DNA of 64,000 nucleotides from Parvibaculum sp. (GTDB lineage Bacteria > Pseudomonadota > Alphaproteobacteria > Parvibaculales > Parvibaculaceae), in contig NZ_JAHBYN010000001.1 of the NCBI RefSeq assembly GCF_019635935.1, forward strand, positions 1,919,501 through 1,983,500, in the 5' to 3' direction. Of this stretch, positions 47,056 through 57,271 are shown piece by piece. A program made the translations under genes and the position numbers. The notes beneath the pieces are model-generated. The model was given only the letters and a program-made list of their open reading frames with translations, did no database searches and was not told the origin of the DNA. Numbering within the stretch: position 1 is the first letter of the stretch; the number at the start of each line of letters is the position of its first letter.

Positions 47056-48393
47056 ATGACCGACACAATCGAAAGACGGGGGCTTGTCCGCCGGACCGCG
47101 CTGGCGGCCGCCACGGGCATTTTCGCGCTGGCCGCAACCGCCGGCGCCGCGCTCGCCGAGGAAGAAGTCGCTGAACTGAGTGCCGGCGACACCGCCTGGA
47201 TGCTCACCGCCACCGCGCTGGTGCTGATGATGACCATTCCCGGTCTCGCGCTTTTCTACGGCGGCATGGTGCGCAAGAAGAATTTCGTTGCGATGGGCGC
47301 ACAGATTTTCGCGATCGCCGCATTGATGTCGGTGGTCTGGATGGTCATCGGCTACTCGCTGGCGTTCAGCGATGGCGGCTCGATGAACGCCTGGGTCGGC
47401 GGCCTCGACAATCTCTTCCTCGCGGGCCTCACCGTCGATGCGCTGTCGGGCACAATCCCCGAAAGCGTCTTCATGACCTTCCAGATGACCTTCGCGATCA
47501 TCACCCCGGCGCTGATCGTCGGCGCCTTTGCCGACCGCATGAAGTTCTCCAGCATGCTGGTCTTCATGACACTCTGGGTGATCTTCATCTACGCGCCGAT
47601 CTGTCACTGGGTCTGGGGCGGCGGCTTCCTCGGCGAGGACGGCGTTCTCGACTTCGCCGGCGGCACGGTGGTGCACATCAATGCCGGCGTCGCCGGTCTC
47701 GTCGCCTGCCTCGTGCTCGGACCCCGCAAGGGCTTCGGCATGGAAAACATGGCGCCCAACAATGTCGTGCTGACGATGGTCGGCGCGGCGCTGCTCTGGG
47801 TCGGCTGGTTCGGCTTCAACGCCGGTTCGCAGCTCGCCGCCGACGGCAATGCCGGCATGGCGATGGCGGTGACGCAGATCGCAACCGCAACGGCCGTGCT
47901 CGGCTGGATGGCCGCCGAATGGATCGTCCATCGCAAGCCGACGCTGCTCGGCATGGCGACCGGCGCCATTGCCGGTCTCGTCGCGATCACCCCGGCGGCC
48001 GGCTTCGTCGATCCGATGGGCGCGCTCTGGATCGGTCTCGCCTCGGGCGTCATCTGCTTCATCGCCTCCACCAGCGTCAAGCGCGCCATCGGTTATGACG
48101 ACGCGCTCGACGTCTTCGGCGTCCATGCGGTCGGCGGCATCGTCGGCGCGATCCTGACCGGCGTCTTCGCCACCATCGCCATCACCGGCGGCGACACGCC
48201 GCTTGGCGGCCTCGAAGGCAACTGGGCCCAGGTCGGCGTCCAGATCAAGGGCGTCATCGCCACGATCGTCTATTGCGGTCTCGGCACCTTCGTTCTGCTG
48301 ATGGTGACCAAGATCTTCTTCGGCCTGCGCGTGACGCCGCAGGAAGAAGTCGATGGCCTCGACATCAGCCTGCACGGCGAAACGATCCACTGA
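47056..48393 (+). CDS. amtB: Ammonium transporter (Amt family), first of three
   Basis: 445 aa from the ATG at 47056 (GGAG 6 nt upstream). A signal peptide ends near ATAGAALAEE, followed by 11 membrane helices. Channel residues are present: DFAGGTVVHINAGVAG with the first pore His, FGVHAVGGIVG with the second, ICHWVWGGG, and the Phe-gate segment TFQMTFAI. The C-terminus (VTPQEEVDGLDISLHGE) is the regulatory tail that contacts GlnK. It conducts ammonium across the inner membrane. Own sigma54 promoter and own terminator, upstream of glnK. Confidence 0.95.
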   Translation: MTDTIERRGLVRRTALAAATGIFALAATAGAALAEEEVAELSAGDTAWMLTATALVLMMTIPGLALFYGGMVRKKNFVAMGAQIFAIAALMSVVWMVIGYSLAFSDGGSMNAWVGGLDNLFLAGLTVDALSGTIPESVFMTFQMTFAIITPALIVGAFADRMKFSSMLVFMTLWVIFIYAPICHWVWGGGFLGEDGVLDFAGGTVVHINAGVAGLVACLVLGPRKGFGMENMAPNNVVLTMVGAALLWVGWFGFNAGSQLAADGNAGMAMAVTQIATATAVLGWMAAEWIVHRKPTLLGMATGAIAGLVAITPAAGFVDPMGALWIGLASGVICFIASTSVKRAIGYDDALDVFGVHAVGGIVGAILTGVFATIAITGGDTPLGGLEGNWAQVGVQIKGVIATIVYCGLGTFVLLMVTKIFFGLRVTPQEEVDGLDISLHGETIH

Positions 48394-48413
48394 CGATCGC
48401 TCACACCGCAACG

Positions 48414-48444
48414 AAAGGGCGCTCCCGCGGGGGCGCCCTTTTTT
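48414..48444 (+). terminator. Rho-independent terminator after the first amt gene
   Basis: Stem AAAGGGCGC / GCGCCCTTT with a GC-rich loop, running into TTTTTT, 21 nt after the stop codon. It makes the first amt gene transcriptionally separate from glnK. Confidence 0.88.
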
Positions 48445-48504
48445 ATGTGCGAAATGCCCGCGCACGCCGTGTCGCTCCGTGGGCTGACTGTCGTCGAAAC
48501 AGGT

Positions 48505-48521
48505 TGCACAGAATTTGTGCA
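48505..48521. promoter_or_regulatory. NtrC-type binding site upstream of glnK
   Basis: TGCACAGAATTTGTGCA is a 17-bp dyad whose outer TGCAC...GTGCA arms match the NtrC consensus TGCACCA-N3-TGGTGCA. Its centre lies about 103 nt upstream of the -24 element, a normal enhancer distance. Confidence 0.65.
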
Positions 48522-48614
48522 GCAACACGCCGCAACATGGGCATTGCGGCGCATCCCGGTCGGCGAGTGACGAAAATCCGCCCGAGTCCGGCGCTTTTTG
48601 CATCTTCGCAGTCG

Positions 48615-48630
48615 CGGCACGGTTCTTGAT
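48615..48630 (+). promoter_or_regulatory. Sigma54-type promoter of glnK
   Basis: CGGCACGGTTCTTGAT: GGCACG exactly as in the RpoN consensus, and GG to GA is 10 nt. Predicted start of transcription near 48641, about 107 nt before the glnK ATG. Confidence 0.7.
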
Positions 48631-48636
48631 TGGTAG

Positions 48637-49086
<450 letters not shown>

Positions 49087-49152
49087 TCCGCCTACGGATT
49101 GAAGGGGTTTTGCGGCAACAGGGGACGGCAACCCTCTAACGAGAGAGGAACG

Positions 49153-50496
49153 ATGATTAAGATAGGAAGATACACACGCCTGGCGGGCATGGCGGGGCTC
49201 GCGACACTGGCAATGACTGTGCCCTCGATGGCGCAGGAAATCGAGGAGATCGCGGAAGAGGCGTTCGAACTGAGCGGCCCTGAAACGGCATATATCTTCA
49301 ACACGCTGCTGTTTCTGATCGGCGGTTTCCTCGTCATGTGGATGGCGGCGGGCTTCACCATGCTCGAAGCGGGCCTGGTGCGTTCGAAAAACGTCGCCAT
49401 GCAATGCACCAAGAACATCAGCCTCTACTCGATCGCCGGCATCCTCTATTACCTCGTCGGCTACAACCTGATGTATGACGGCGTCGATGGCGGCTGGTTC
49501 GGTTCGCTGTCGCTCTGGGGTGTCGACGACACGGGCGGCGTTGCCGAAGATGGCACGGGCTATTCGTCCGCCTCCGACTGGTATTTCCAGATGGTCTTCG
49601 TCGCCACCGCCGCGTCGATCGTGTCGGGCACGCTGGCCGAACGCATTCGCCTCTGGCCCTTCCTCCTCTTCACGGTTTTCCTGACCGGGTTCATCTACCC
49701 AATCCAGGGCGCCTGGCAGTGGGGCGGCGGCTGGCTCAGCGAAATGGGCTTCTCCGATTTCGCCGGCTCGACGATCGTTCACTCGACGGGCGGCTGGGCT
49801 GCGCTGATGGGCGCGATCATCCTCGGGCCGCGTCTCGGCAAATACGTCAAGGGCGGCGGCATCAACCCGATGCCCGGTTCGTCCATGCCGCTGGCGACGC
49901 TCGGCACCTTCATCCTCTGGCTGGGCTGGTTCGGCTTCAACGGCGCCTCACAACTCGCGCTGGGTACCGTCGCGGACGCAAACGCGGTGGCGACCATCTT
50001 CATCAACACCAACATCGCCGCAGCCGGCGGTGTGGTGGCGGCGCTGGCGCTGACGCAGCTCCTCTACAAGAAGGTCGACATCACCATGGCGTTGAACGGC
50101 GCGCTTGCCGGTCTCGTCTCGATCACGGCCGAACCGCTGACCCCGACGCTCGGCTGGGCGCTCGGCATCGGCGCCATCGGCGGCGTCATCGTGGTGCTGA
50201 CGGTGCCGCTGCTCGACAAGCTCCATATCGACGACGTGGTGGGCGCCATTCCGGTCCATCTCTTCGCCGGCATCTGGGGCACGATGGCGGTTCCGCTGAC
50301 CAATGCCGAAACGAGCTTCGCCGTTCAGGCGACAGGCGTCGTCTCGATCGGCCTCTTCGTGGCGATCACGAGCCTTGTGCTCTGGACGGCGCTGCGCGTC
50401 ACCATCGGCATAAGGGCGAGCGAAGAAGAGGAAATGATGGGCATGGACAAGGGCGAGATCGGCGTCGAGGCCTATCCCGAGTTCGTGACCAACTAG
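49153..50496 (+). CDS. amtB: Ammonium transporter (Amt family), second of three
   Basis: 447 aa from the ATG at 49153 (AGAGAGGAACG upstream). A signal peptide ends TVPSMAQE, then 11 helices. Twin pore His are kept in STIVHSTGGWAAL and AIPVHLFAGIWGT; DFAGS and WLGWFGFNGASQLALG are typical of one Amt subgroup that differs from the first gene. The C-terminal tail is acidic (SEEEEMMGMDKGE). It is co-transcribed with glnK and followed by a terminator. Confidence 0.94.
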   Translation: MIKIGRYTRLAGMAGLATLAMTVPSMAQEIEEIAEEAFELSGPETAYIFNTLLFLIGGFLVMWMAAGFTMLEAGLVRSKNVAMQCTKNISLYSIAGILYYLVGYNLMYDGVDGGWFGSLSLWGVDDTGGVAEDGTGYSSASDWYFQMVFVATAASIVSGTLAERIRLWPFLLFTVFLTGFIYPIQGAWQWGGGWLSEMGFSDFAGSTIVHSTGGWAALMGAIILGPRLGKYVKGGGINPMPGSSMPLATLGTFILWLGWFGFNGASQLALGTVADANAVATIFINTNIAAAGGVVAALALTQLLYKKVDITMALNGALAGLVSITAEPLTPTLGWALGIGAIGGVIVVLTVPLLDKLHIDDVVGAIPVHLFAGIWGTMAVPLTNAETSFAVQATGVVSIGLFVAITSLVLWTALRVTIGIRASEEEEMMGMDKGEIGVEAYPEFVTN

Positions 50497-50596
50497 ACCG
50501 CATCATGGGCGCGGAGGTCTCCCTCGGGCCTCCGCACTCCTCCCGCAGCCGCCGGCGTCCCCTGCCACCAAATCCGGGGCGCCGGCGGCGACACTT

Positions 50597-50633
50597 GGAG
50601 CCCGGTAGGTCCCCCCTCCCGGGCTCCTTTTTT
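50597..50633 (+). terminator. Rho-independent terminator after the glnK-amt unit
   Basis: Stem GGAGCCCGG / CCGGGCTCC (9 bp) with a C-rich loop, followed by TTTTTT. Confidence 0.88.
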
Positions 50634-50811
50634 ATCCGCGCCGCGGCGCCTCGCATTGCCGTCCGCCTGATTTTTGACCAGCGCGGCCGATGCACAAGAA
50701 TTAATCCGAATGCCTCCAAAGCGTGGCTATTCGCTAGGCGCTTCCAAGCGTCTCTCCCGGCCCCTTTTTGCTAAGTCATTGATCGGCTTGCCTTTCAAAC
50801 CGGCAACGTCG

Positions 50812-50827
50812 TGGCATGCCTCTTGAT
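50812..50827 (+). promoter_or_regulatory. Sigma54-type promoter of the third amt gene
   Basis: TGGCATGCCTCTTGAT: TGGCA and TTGA with GG-N10-GA spacing, nearly identical to the element before the first amt gene. The ATG is about 100 nt downstream of the expected start point. Confidence 0.68.
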
Positions 50828-50938
50828 TGTGCAGGGCGCTGAAGAAAAAGGCCGGTAACGGCCTCAGCCGTCCGGCCGGGAACTCGAAAAGGGGGGAACG
50901 CGACCGGGCTCCTTGGTGGCAACGAAAGGGAGATCCCC

Positions 50939-52192
50939 ATGGATCCGATCGAAAGCGCTAGCGCCGGTCTCGGCGCGGGCGGCGACGTCTTTTTCATTCT
51001 GATGGGCGCCATTCTGGTTTTCGCGATGCATTCCGGCTTCGCCTTTCTCGAAGTCGGCACGGTGCGTCACAAGAACCAGGTCAACGCGCTGGTCAAAATC
51101 CTGGCGGATTTCGCCGTTTCGACGGTCGCCTACTTCTTCATCGGCTACAGCGTCGCCTATGGCGTCGACTTTCTGGTCAATGCCGCCGAGCTGAGCGGCA
51201 GCAGCGCCGAGGGCGCAAGCTACGGGCCTCAGGGCGTCGACCTTGTGAAATTCTTCTTCCTGCTGACCTTCGCCGCCGCCATTCCGGCGATCATTTCGGG
51301 CGGCATTGCCGAGCGCGCCCGCTTCTGGCCGCAGGCCGCCGCGACCGCCATCATCGTCGGTCTGGTCTATCCCTTCTATGAAGGTCTGGTCTGGAATGGC
51401 AACTGGGGCTTCCAGGATTGGCTCGAAGGCACGTTCGGCGCACCCTTCCACGATTTCGCCGGCTCGATCGTCGTCCATGCGGTCGGCGGCTGGCTGGCCT
51501 TTTCGGCCGCCATCCTGCTTGGCCGCCGTCTTGGCCGCTACACCAAGGACGGCAAGCTGATCGGCTTTCCGCCCTCCTCGATCCCTTGGCTGGCGCTCGG
51601 CTCCTGGCTGCTCTGCATCGGCTGGTTCGGCTTCAACGTCGTCTCGGCGCAATCGCTGGAGGGCGTCTCGGGCCTCGTCGCGATGAACTCGGTGCTGGCC
51701 ATGGCCGGCGGCATCCTTGCCGCGCTCGTCGTCGGCCGCAACGATCCGGGCTTCATCCACAACGGCGCACTGGCCGGCCTCGTCGCCGTCTGCGCCGGCT
51801 CCGACATCATGCACCCGGCGGGCTCGCTCATCGTCGGCGGCGTCGCCGGTGCGCTTTTTGTGGTGATGTTCGACTTCTGCCAGCGTCGCCTGAAGATCGA
51901 CGACGTGCTGGGCGTATGGCCGCTGCACGGGCTGTGCGGCCTCTGGGGCGGTCTGGCGGCCGGCATTTTCGGCATGGCGGAGCTTGGCGGCCTCGGTGGC
52001 GTCAGCTTCATGAGCCAGCTTGTCGGTTCGCTGGCGGGCGTCGTCTACGCCACCCTTCTCGGCCTCGTCGTCTATGGCGGCCTGAAACTGGTCGTCGGCA
52101 TTCGCCTGACCGCAGAGGAAGAGCACCGCGGCGCCGACCTCTCGATCCACAATATCGGCGCCAACCCGGAATCCGAGATCCCGGTCCGCTGA
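50939..52192 (+). CDS. amtB: Ammonium transporter (Amt family), third of three
   Basis: 417 aa without a cleavable signal peptide: it starts MDPIESASAGLGAGGDVFF and enters the first helix directly. Pore His are kept in SIVVHAVGGWLAF and VWPLHGLCGLWGG, with DFAGS and IGWFGFNVVSAQS. It is shorter than the other two and has a distinct C-terminus (TAEEEHRGADLSIHNIG). It has its own sigma54 promoter and terminator. Different affinity or a sensing role is possible. Confidence 0.93.
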   Translation: MDPIESASAGLGAGGDVFFILMGAILVFAMHSGFAFLEVGTVRHKNQVNALVKILADFAVSTVAYFFIGYSVAYGVDFLVNAAELSGSSAEGASYGPQGVDLVKFFFLLTFAAAIPAIISGGIAERARFWPQAAATAIIVGLVYPFYEGLVWNGNWGFQDWLEGTFGAPFHDFAGSIVVHAVGGWLAFSAAILLGRRLGRYTKDGKLIGFPPSSIPWLALGSWLLCIGWFGFNVVSAQSLEGVSGLVAMNSVLAMAGGILAALVVGRNDPGFIHNGALAGLVAVCAGSDIMHPAGSLIVGGVAGALFVVMFDFCQRRLKIDDVLGVWPLHGLCGLWGGLAAGIFGMAELGGLGGVSFMSQLVGSLAGVVYATLLGLVVYGGLKLVVGIRLTAEEEHRGADLSIHNIGANPESEIPVR

Positions 52193-52205
52193 ACGCTTGA
52201 CCTCC

Positions 52206-52235
52206 GGGGCGGCCCATCGCCGCCCCCCTCCTTTT
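52206..52235 (+). terminator. Probable terminator after the third amt gene
   Basis: GGGGCGG (52206-52212) pairs with CCGCCCC (52220-52226), followed by CCTCCTTTT. A second, stronger hairpin CCAGGGCGACC-GGC-GGTCGCCCTGG lies at 52246-52270, with TTTTT on its 5' side. Confidence 0.65.
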
Positions 52236-52274
52236 GACAATTTTTCCAGGGCGACCGGCGGTCGCCCTGGACGG

Positions 52275-52289
52275 TTAACCAATGGTTAA
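52275..52289. promoter_or_regulatory. CtrA-type box upstream of the aminotransferase-ftsK operon
   Basis: TTAACCAATGGTTAA is an exact TTAA-N7-TTAA, the full binding site of the alphaproteobacterial cell-cycle regulator CtrA. It is also a near-perfect dyad. It lies 182 nt before the aminotransferase ATG. Confidence 0.6.
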
Positions 52290-52306
52290 TGATTTGCTTG
52301 CAATTG

Positions 52307-52315
52307 TGTGGATAA
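52307..52315 (-). promoter_or_regulatory. Perfect DnaA box
   Basis: TGTGGATAA, i.e. TTATCCACA on the minus strand, 17 nt after the CtrA-type box. A single box, so a transcriptional role is more likely than an origin. No cluster of boxes, dnaA or parAB is nearby. Confidence 0.55.
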
Positions 52316-52470
52316 GGCGCGGGAATTCCACAGCTTTTTCCACCGGGTGCGGGACATGCCGCCACTGGACCCACCTCACTGCCATGGATAAGATCGCGCC
52401 GGCCCACGACGCTTAACCATCGGGACCCGCGCATTTGCTCGCGTCCGGTCCCGAACCCCGCGCGAGTTCC

Positions 52471-53703
52471 ATGACGGACCATGCCGCCGCCTCCCGTTTC
52501 GACAGCCTGCCCGGCAGCCCCTTTCCGCGCCTCAATGCGCTGATCGACGGTGTGTCGCCCGGCAAGCCGCCGCTCATCATGTCGCTGGGCGAGCCGCAGC
52601 ACGCCTTCCCCGCCTTCGTGATGGAAGAAATCGCGCGCAATTCCGCCCTTTTCGGCAAATATCCGCCGATCGTCGGCACCGCCGCGTTCCGCGCCGCCGC
52701 CGCCGGCTGGCTGGCGCGCCGCTACGGACTGGCCGACGCCATCGGCAAGGACGCCGCCCTCGATCCCGACCTCCAGATCCTGCCGGTCAACGGCACCCGT
52801 GAGGCGCTCTTCAACATCGCCCTCGTCGCGACACCGCCCGAAAAGCGCGGGCAACGCCCGGCGATCCTGATGCCCAATCCCTTCTACCAGTGCTATGCGG
52901 CAGCCGCCTTGGCCGCCGGCGCGGAGCCCGTCTATGTGGCGGCGACCCGCGAAACGGGCTTCATGCCCGATTTCGAAGCCTTGCCCGAGGAACTGCTGGC
53001 GCGCACCGCGATGATCTATTTCTGCTCGCCCGCCAATCCGCAAGGCGCAGTCGCGAGCCTCGACTGGTTGAAAAACCTGATCGCCCTGGCGCGCCGCCAC
53101 AGCATCGTGCTGGCCGTCGACGAATGCTATGCCGACATCTACGACCGCGAACCACCGGCAAGCGCCTTGCAGGCCGCGCTGGCCGCCGAGGCCGGCGGCA
53201 ACGACCCCTTCGCCGATCTGATCGTCTTTCACTCGCTGTCAAAGCGCTCGAGCCTGCCGGGCCTGCGCGCCGGCTTCTGCGCCGGCGGCCGGGCGCTGAT
53301 GGCCCGCTTCCGCGATTTCCGCAATGTCGCCGCGCCGCAAGTGCCGTTGCCGCTGATGGCCGCCGCCGCCGCCTGCTGGACCGACGACGCCCATGCCGCC
53401 GCCAATCGCGATCTCTATCGCGCCAAGATCGACGCCGCCGAGCGCGTTCTCGGCAATCGTTTGGGCTTCTACCGGCCGGCCGGCGGCTTCTTTCTCTGGC
53501 TCGATGTCGGCGACGGCGAGAAGGCGGCGCGCGAACTCTGGGCGAAGGCGGGCGTGAAAGTGTTGCCGGGCGCCTATCTATCGCGCGAAGATTCGCCTTA
53601 CGGTCCGCCGGGCAATCCCGGCGCGGCCTATATTCGCGTGGCGCTGGTCGATGGTCTTGCCGAAACCGAAGAGGCGCTGGCCCGCATGGCGGAGGTTCTG
53701 TGA
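52471..53703 (+). CDS. Class I/II PLP-dependent aminotransferase (DapC/AspC-like)
   Basis: 410 aa from the ATG at 52471. Fold-type I motifs: [66 protein letters not shown] and the PLP-Lys region [16 protein letters not shown]. Alphaproteobacterial genes of this type are usually called succinyldiaminopimelate aminotransferase (dapC) or aspartate aminotransferase; sequence alone does not decide. The stop overlaps the proposed GTG of ftsK, so both are in one operon. Confidence 0.85.
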   Translation: MTDHAAASRFDSLPGSPFPRLNALIDGVSPGKPPLIMSLGEPQHAFPAFVMEEIARNSALFGKYPPIVGTAAFRAAAAGWLARRYGLADAIGKDAALDPDLQILPVNGTREALFNIALVATPPEKRGQRPAILMPNPFYQCYAAAALAAGAEPVYVAATRETGFMPDFEALPEELLARTAMIYFCSPANPQGAVASLDWLKNLIALARRHSIVLAVDECYADIYDREPPASALQAALAAEAGGNDPFADLIVFHSLSKRSSLPGLRAGFCAGGRALMARFRDFRNVAAPQVPLPLMAAAAACWTDDAHAAANRDLYRAKIDAAERVLGNRLGFYRPAGGFFLWLDVGDGEKAARELWAKAGVKVLPGAYLSREDSPYGPPGNPGAAYIRVALVDGLAETEEALARMAEVL

Positions 53704-56375
53704 TCGGTGCCGGAGTGCGCGCCGGCCGCAAGCCCGCCGCGAAAAAGAGCAGGACGCGTCCGGGAACCGTCTCCCGGAAGCAGGAGGCCTCAAGGGGCCA
53801 TCGGAGGATGCAGCGCGTGAGGAGCTGGCTCGTCGACCCGCTCGCCTTTTTGCCGCCGTCGCTGCGCGCCTTCCTGGCGCGCCGCGCCTTCGAGGGCATT
53901 GGCGTCGCGCTGATCGCGCTCGGCGGTTTCTTGCTGCTCGCGGTGATGAGCTGGTCGATCGACGATCCGAGTTTCAACAACGCGACGACGCGCGCACCGG
54001 GCAACTGGATGGGACTGCCCGGCGCCTATGTCGCCGACATATTGCTTCAGACGCTCGGCCTTGCCGGTGTCTTGCTGCTGCTGCCCTTGTTCGTCTGGGG
54101 CGCGCGCGCCTTCGCGCATCGCCGCATCAACCTGATTGCCTTCCGTGTCGCCGCCTGGCTCGCCGCGACGCTTTTCGCCGCGACCGCCCTGAGCGCGCTG
54201 CCGCGCTTTGCCTTCTGGCCGCTGGCGCTCGGTCTCGGCGGCCTGCTCGGCGACGGGCTGGCCGCACTCGGCTTCTCGCTCTTCTCGCCCTTCACCGTCG
54301 ATGGCGTCGCCTATGCGCTGACCGCCTTGGCTACGGCGCCCATCGCCTTTTTCCTGATCCTCTTTGCCGCCGACATCGCGCTTGCCGATCTGAAAGCCGC
54401 CGCCATTTGGGTGCGCGATCTGCGCAAGGTCACCGTCGCCGCCGAAGAGGAACGCCGCTACGCTTCCGGCGCCCGGCCGCGCCGCCGTGCCGGCGAGGAT
54501 GAAGCGCCCGCCCGCCCCCATCGCCCCGATGTCGAACCGAGCCGCTTGCGCATTCTTGCCTGGGAGATCGGCGACCGTCTGACCGACGGCCTCGACCGCA
54601 TTTTGCGGCGCGGCGATTATGCGCCGCTGTCGCAGGATGAAATCGACGCCGCCCGCGCCGGCGCGCTCGGCGGTTTCGGCCAGCGCGGTCTCGACGGCAG
54701 CGCCGCCGAACGCCGCGCCCGCCGCCGCGAGGCGCGCAATGCCCGCATCGCCGACGAACGCATCGAACCGAAATCCGACCGCCCCGGCCCCCGCGTCGCG
54801 CGCGGCGAAACGAAACCGCTGAAACCCTCGAACCGCGCCGCCCGCGAAGCGCAACCGAAGCTCCCGCTCGAACCCGCCGGCGACTATCAACTGCCGCCCT
54901 TGAGCCTGCTCGCCAAGCCGAAGCCGCCGGCAATGACCGCGAAGCTGACCGACGATGCGCTGCAGGCCAATGCCCGCCTGCTCGAATCCGTGCTCGACGA
55001 TTTCGGCATCCGCGGCGAAATCATTTCGGTGCGCCCCGGCCCCGTCGTCACACTCTACGAACTCGAACCGGCGCCCGGCATCAAATCCTCGCGCGTCATT
55101 TCGCTGGCCGACGACATTGCCCGCTCGATGAGCGCCGTCTCGACGCGCGTCGCCGTCGTTCCCGGCCGCAACGTCATCGGCATCGAACTGCCGAACGCGC
55201 GCCGCGAAATGGTCTATCTGCGCGAACTGCTCGAAACCCGCGACTATGAAAACTCCGGCTCGAAGCTGACCCTGGCGCTCGGCAAGAACATTGGCGGCGA
55301 GCCGGTGCTTTCCGATCTCGCCCGCATGCCGCATCTCTTGATTGCCGGCACCACGGGCTCCGGCAAATCGGTCGGCATCAACACGATGATCCTCTCGCTG
55401 CTCTACCGGCTCTCGCCCGACCAGTGCAAGCTCATCATGATCGACCCGAAGATGCTCGAACTCTCGGTCTATGACGGCATCCCGCATCTGCTGGCGCCCG
55501 TCGTCACCGAACCCAAAAAGGCCGTGGTGGCGCTCAAATGGGTCGTCAAGGAGATGGAAGACCGCTACCGCAAGATGTCGAAAGTCGGTGTACGGAACAT
55601 CGACGGCTACAACACCCGCGTGACCGAAGCGAATGCGCGCGGCGAGGTGCTGGTGCGCACCGTGCAGACCGGTTTCGACCGCGAAAGCGGTGAGGCGATC
55701 TATGAGGAAGAGGAAATGGACCTCGCGCCCATGCCCTTCATCGTCGTCATCGTCGACGAAATGGCCGACCTGATGATGGTCGCGGGCAAGGAAATCGAAG
55801 CCGCCGTGCAGCGCCTCGCGCAGATGGCGCGCGCCGCCGGCATCCACATCATCACCGCGACGCAGCGCCCGTCGGTGGACGTCATCACCGGCACCATCAA
55901 GGCGAATTTCCCGACCCGCATTTCCTTCCAGGTGACGTCGAAGATCGACAGCCGCACCATTTTGGGCGAACAGGGCGCCGAACAATTGCTGGGCCAGGGC
56001 GACATGCTCTACATGGCCGGCGGCGGCCGCATCCGCCGCGTCCACGGACCCTTCGTATCCGACGAGGAAGTCGAGAAGGTCGTGACCTTCCTGAAGAAAC
56101 AGGGCGTGCCGGAATATCTCGAAGCGATCACCGCCGAAGACGACGAGGGCGGCGATCCCTTCGCCTTCGAGAGCCCGGGCTCCGGCGACGACCTCTACGA
56201 CAAGGCGGTAGCGATCGTCGCGCGCGACAAGCGCGCCTCGACAAGCTACATCCAGCGCCGCCTGCAGATCGGCTACAACCGCGCCGCGCGCCTGATCGAA
56301 CTTATGGAAGAACAGGGCGTCGTCAGCCCGCCCAATCATCAGGGAAAGCGCGAGGTGCTGGTCGGCGACCACTGA
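53700..56375 (+). CDS. ftsK: DNA translocase FtsK
   Basis: 891 aa from a GTG overlapping the aminotransferase stop (GGAGG 4 nt upstream); an ATG at 53808 gives 855 aa and cannot be excluded. After a basic N-terminus come four or five membrane helices, a charged Pro/Arg-rich linker (about 270-410), then the alpha-beta-gamma motor: Walker [11 protein letters not shown], Walker [25 protein letters not shown] and [10 protein letters not shown]. The C-terminal gamma winged helix ([18 protein letters not shown]) reads KOPS. It pumps chromosomes at the septum and activates XerCD. CtrA and DnaA sites precede the operon. Confidence 0.95.
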   Translation: MIGAGVRAGRKPAAKKSRTRPGTVSRKQEASRGHRRMQRVRSWLVDPLAFLPPSLRAFLARRAFEGIGVALIALGGFLLLAVMSWSIDDPSFNNATTRAPGNWMGLPGAYVADILLQTLGLAGVLLLLPLFVWGARAFAHRRINLIAFRVAAWLAATLFAATALSALPRFAFWPLALGLGGLLGDGLAALGFSLFSPFTVDGVAYALTALATAPIAFFLILFAADIALADLKAAAIWVRDLRKVTVAAEEERRYASGARPRRRAGEDEAPARPHRPDVEPSRLRILAWEIGDRLTDGLDRILRRGDYAPLSQDEIDAARAGALGGFGQRGLDGSAAERRARRREARNARIADERIEPKSDRPGPRVARGETKPLKPSNRAAREAQPKLPLEPAGDYQLPPLSLLAKPKPPAMTAKLTDDALQANARLLESVLDDFGIRGEIISVRPGPVVTLYELEPAPGIKSSRVISLADDIARSMSAVSTRVAVVPGRNVIGIELPNARREMVYLRELLETRDYENSGSKLTLALGKNIGGEPVLSDLARMPHLLIAGTTGSGKSVGINTMILSLLYRLSPDQCKLIMIDPKMLELSVYDGIPHLLAPVVTEPKKAVVALKWVVKEMEDRYRKMSKVGVRNIDGYNTRVTEANARGEVLVRTVQTGFDRESGEAIYEEEEMDLAPMPFIVVIVDEMADLMMVAGKEIEAAVQRLAQMARAAGIHIITATQRPSVDVITGTIKANFPTRISFQVTSKIDSRTILGEQGAEQLLGQGDMLYMAGGGRIRRVHGPFVSDEEVEKVVTFLKKQGVPEYLEAITAEDDEGGDPFAFESPGSGDDLYDKAVAIVARDKRASTSYIQRRLQIGYNRAARLIELMEEQGVVSPPNHQGKREVLVGDH

Positions 56376-56474
56376 CGAAACGACGGATTCATGCCGTTTC
56401 GCCGTTAAGGTTCCAACAAGAATATGCCGCCAAAACGCCTTAACGGGCGCCACATTTTGCCACAAAGGCCGTCC

Positions 56475-57176
56475 ATGTTTATTGCCATGAGCAATCTCGA
56501 CCAAAATCACCGCCGCCGTCAGGGCATGCTGTTCGCAGCCGCCGCCGTCGGCATCGGCATGTTGATCGTCGCCTTTGTCAGCGGTGGCGCGGCGCGCGCC
56601 GAAGCGGCGTCCGATGCGGCCATCGCCGCAACGAGCGACGAACAGGCGCTCGACGATGCCAGCGCCTACCTCGCGGCGCTTGAAAACATGCAGGGCGATT
56701 TCCTGCAGCTCGGTCCCGACGGTTCGGTCGCCGAGGGCAAGTTCTATCTGCGCCGGCCGGGCCGCCTGCGTTTTGAATATCAGCCCCCGGACAATTTGCT
56801 GGTGGTCGCCGACGGCACCTGGGTCGCGGTCAAGGACAGTTCCTCGCCCGCGCAGCGCTACCCCATCGCCTCGACGCCGCTGAGCCTCTTTCTCGCCGCC
56901 AATGTCGATCTCGCAAAGTCCGCCCGCGTGCTCAATGTCGAAAGCCAGCCCGGCGCGCTGCTGATCACGCTGGCCGACCGCGCCGGCGAGGCCCCCGGCC
57001 AGATCACGCTGGTGTTCGACCAGCCCAACATGCAGCTCCGCCAGTGGGTCGTCACCGACGCGCAAGGCCTGCAAACGACCGTTGCCTTGCGCAATGTCCA
57101 GTCGGGCATCCGCGCCGACAATGCGCTCTTCACCCTGCGCGACGAGCAACGCCCGGCCATCGGCGGCCGACAGTAG
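56475..57176 (+). CDS. lolA: LolA-family outer-membrane lipoprotein carrier
   Basis: 233 aa; the ATG at 56475 is chosen because AAGG lies 6 nt upstream (another ATG 12 nt later). A signal/anchor helix spans about 18-38. The LolA-like half-barrel shows ALENMQGDFLQLGPDGSVAEGKFYLRRPGRLRFEYQPP and VADGTWVAV, then TPLSLFL and the Trp-containing RQWVVTDAQG. LolA carries lipoproteins across the periplasm from LolCDE to the outer membrane. Directly after ftsK, a conserved pairing in this class. Confidence 0.92.
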   Translation: MFIAMSNLDQNHRRRQGMLFAAAAVGIGMLIVAFVSGGAARAEAASDAAIAATSDEQALDDASAYLAALENMQGDFLQLGPDGSVAEGKFYLRRPGRLRFEYQPPDNLLVVADGTWVAVKDSSSPAQRYPIASTPLSLFLAANVDLAKSARVLNVESQPGALLITLADRAGEAPGQITLVFDQPNMQLRQWVVTDAQGLQTTVALRNVQSGIRADNALFTLRDEQRPAIGGRQ

Positions 57177-57271
57177 GGCGCGTTCCGTCGATTATCTTCC
57201 ACACGCGCCGCATCCCCGCAAAAGCCGGTACCTTGACCTTTCAGGGGTCCGGCGTGGTAATTTGACGGGGC

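Larger units (their letters stand above)
50497..50938. other. Intergenic region between the second and third amt genes
   Basis: 442 nt holding the terminator of the glnK-amt unit (50597-50633), a TGCAC half-site at 50691, the -24/-12 promoter at 50812-50827 and a leader of about 100 nt. No ORF was recognised. Confidence 0.55.

Noticed and set aside
52307..52315. DnaA box considered as part of a replication origin
   Set aside because: A single box with no box cluster, dnaA, parAB or AT-rich unwinding element; a regulatory role is simpler.
53790..57149. 1119-codon minus-strand frame opposite ftsK and lolA
   Set aside because: Shadow of FtsK; the plus strand has all catalytic motifs.
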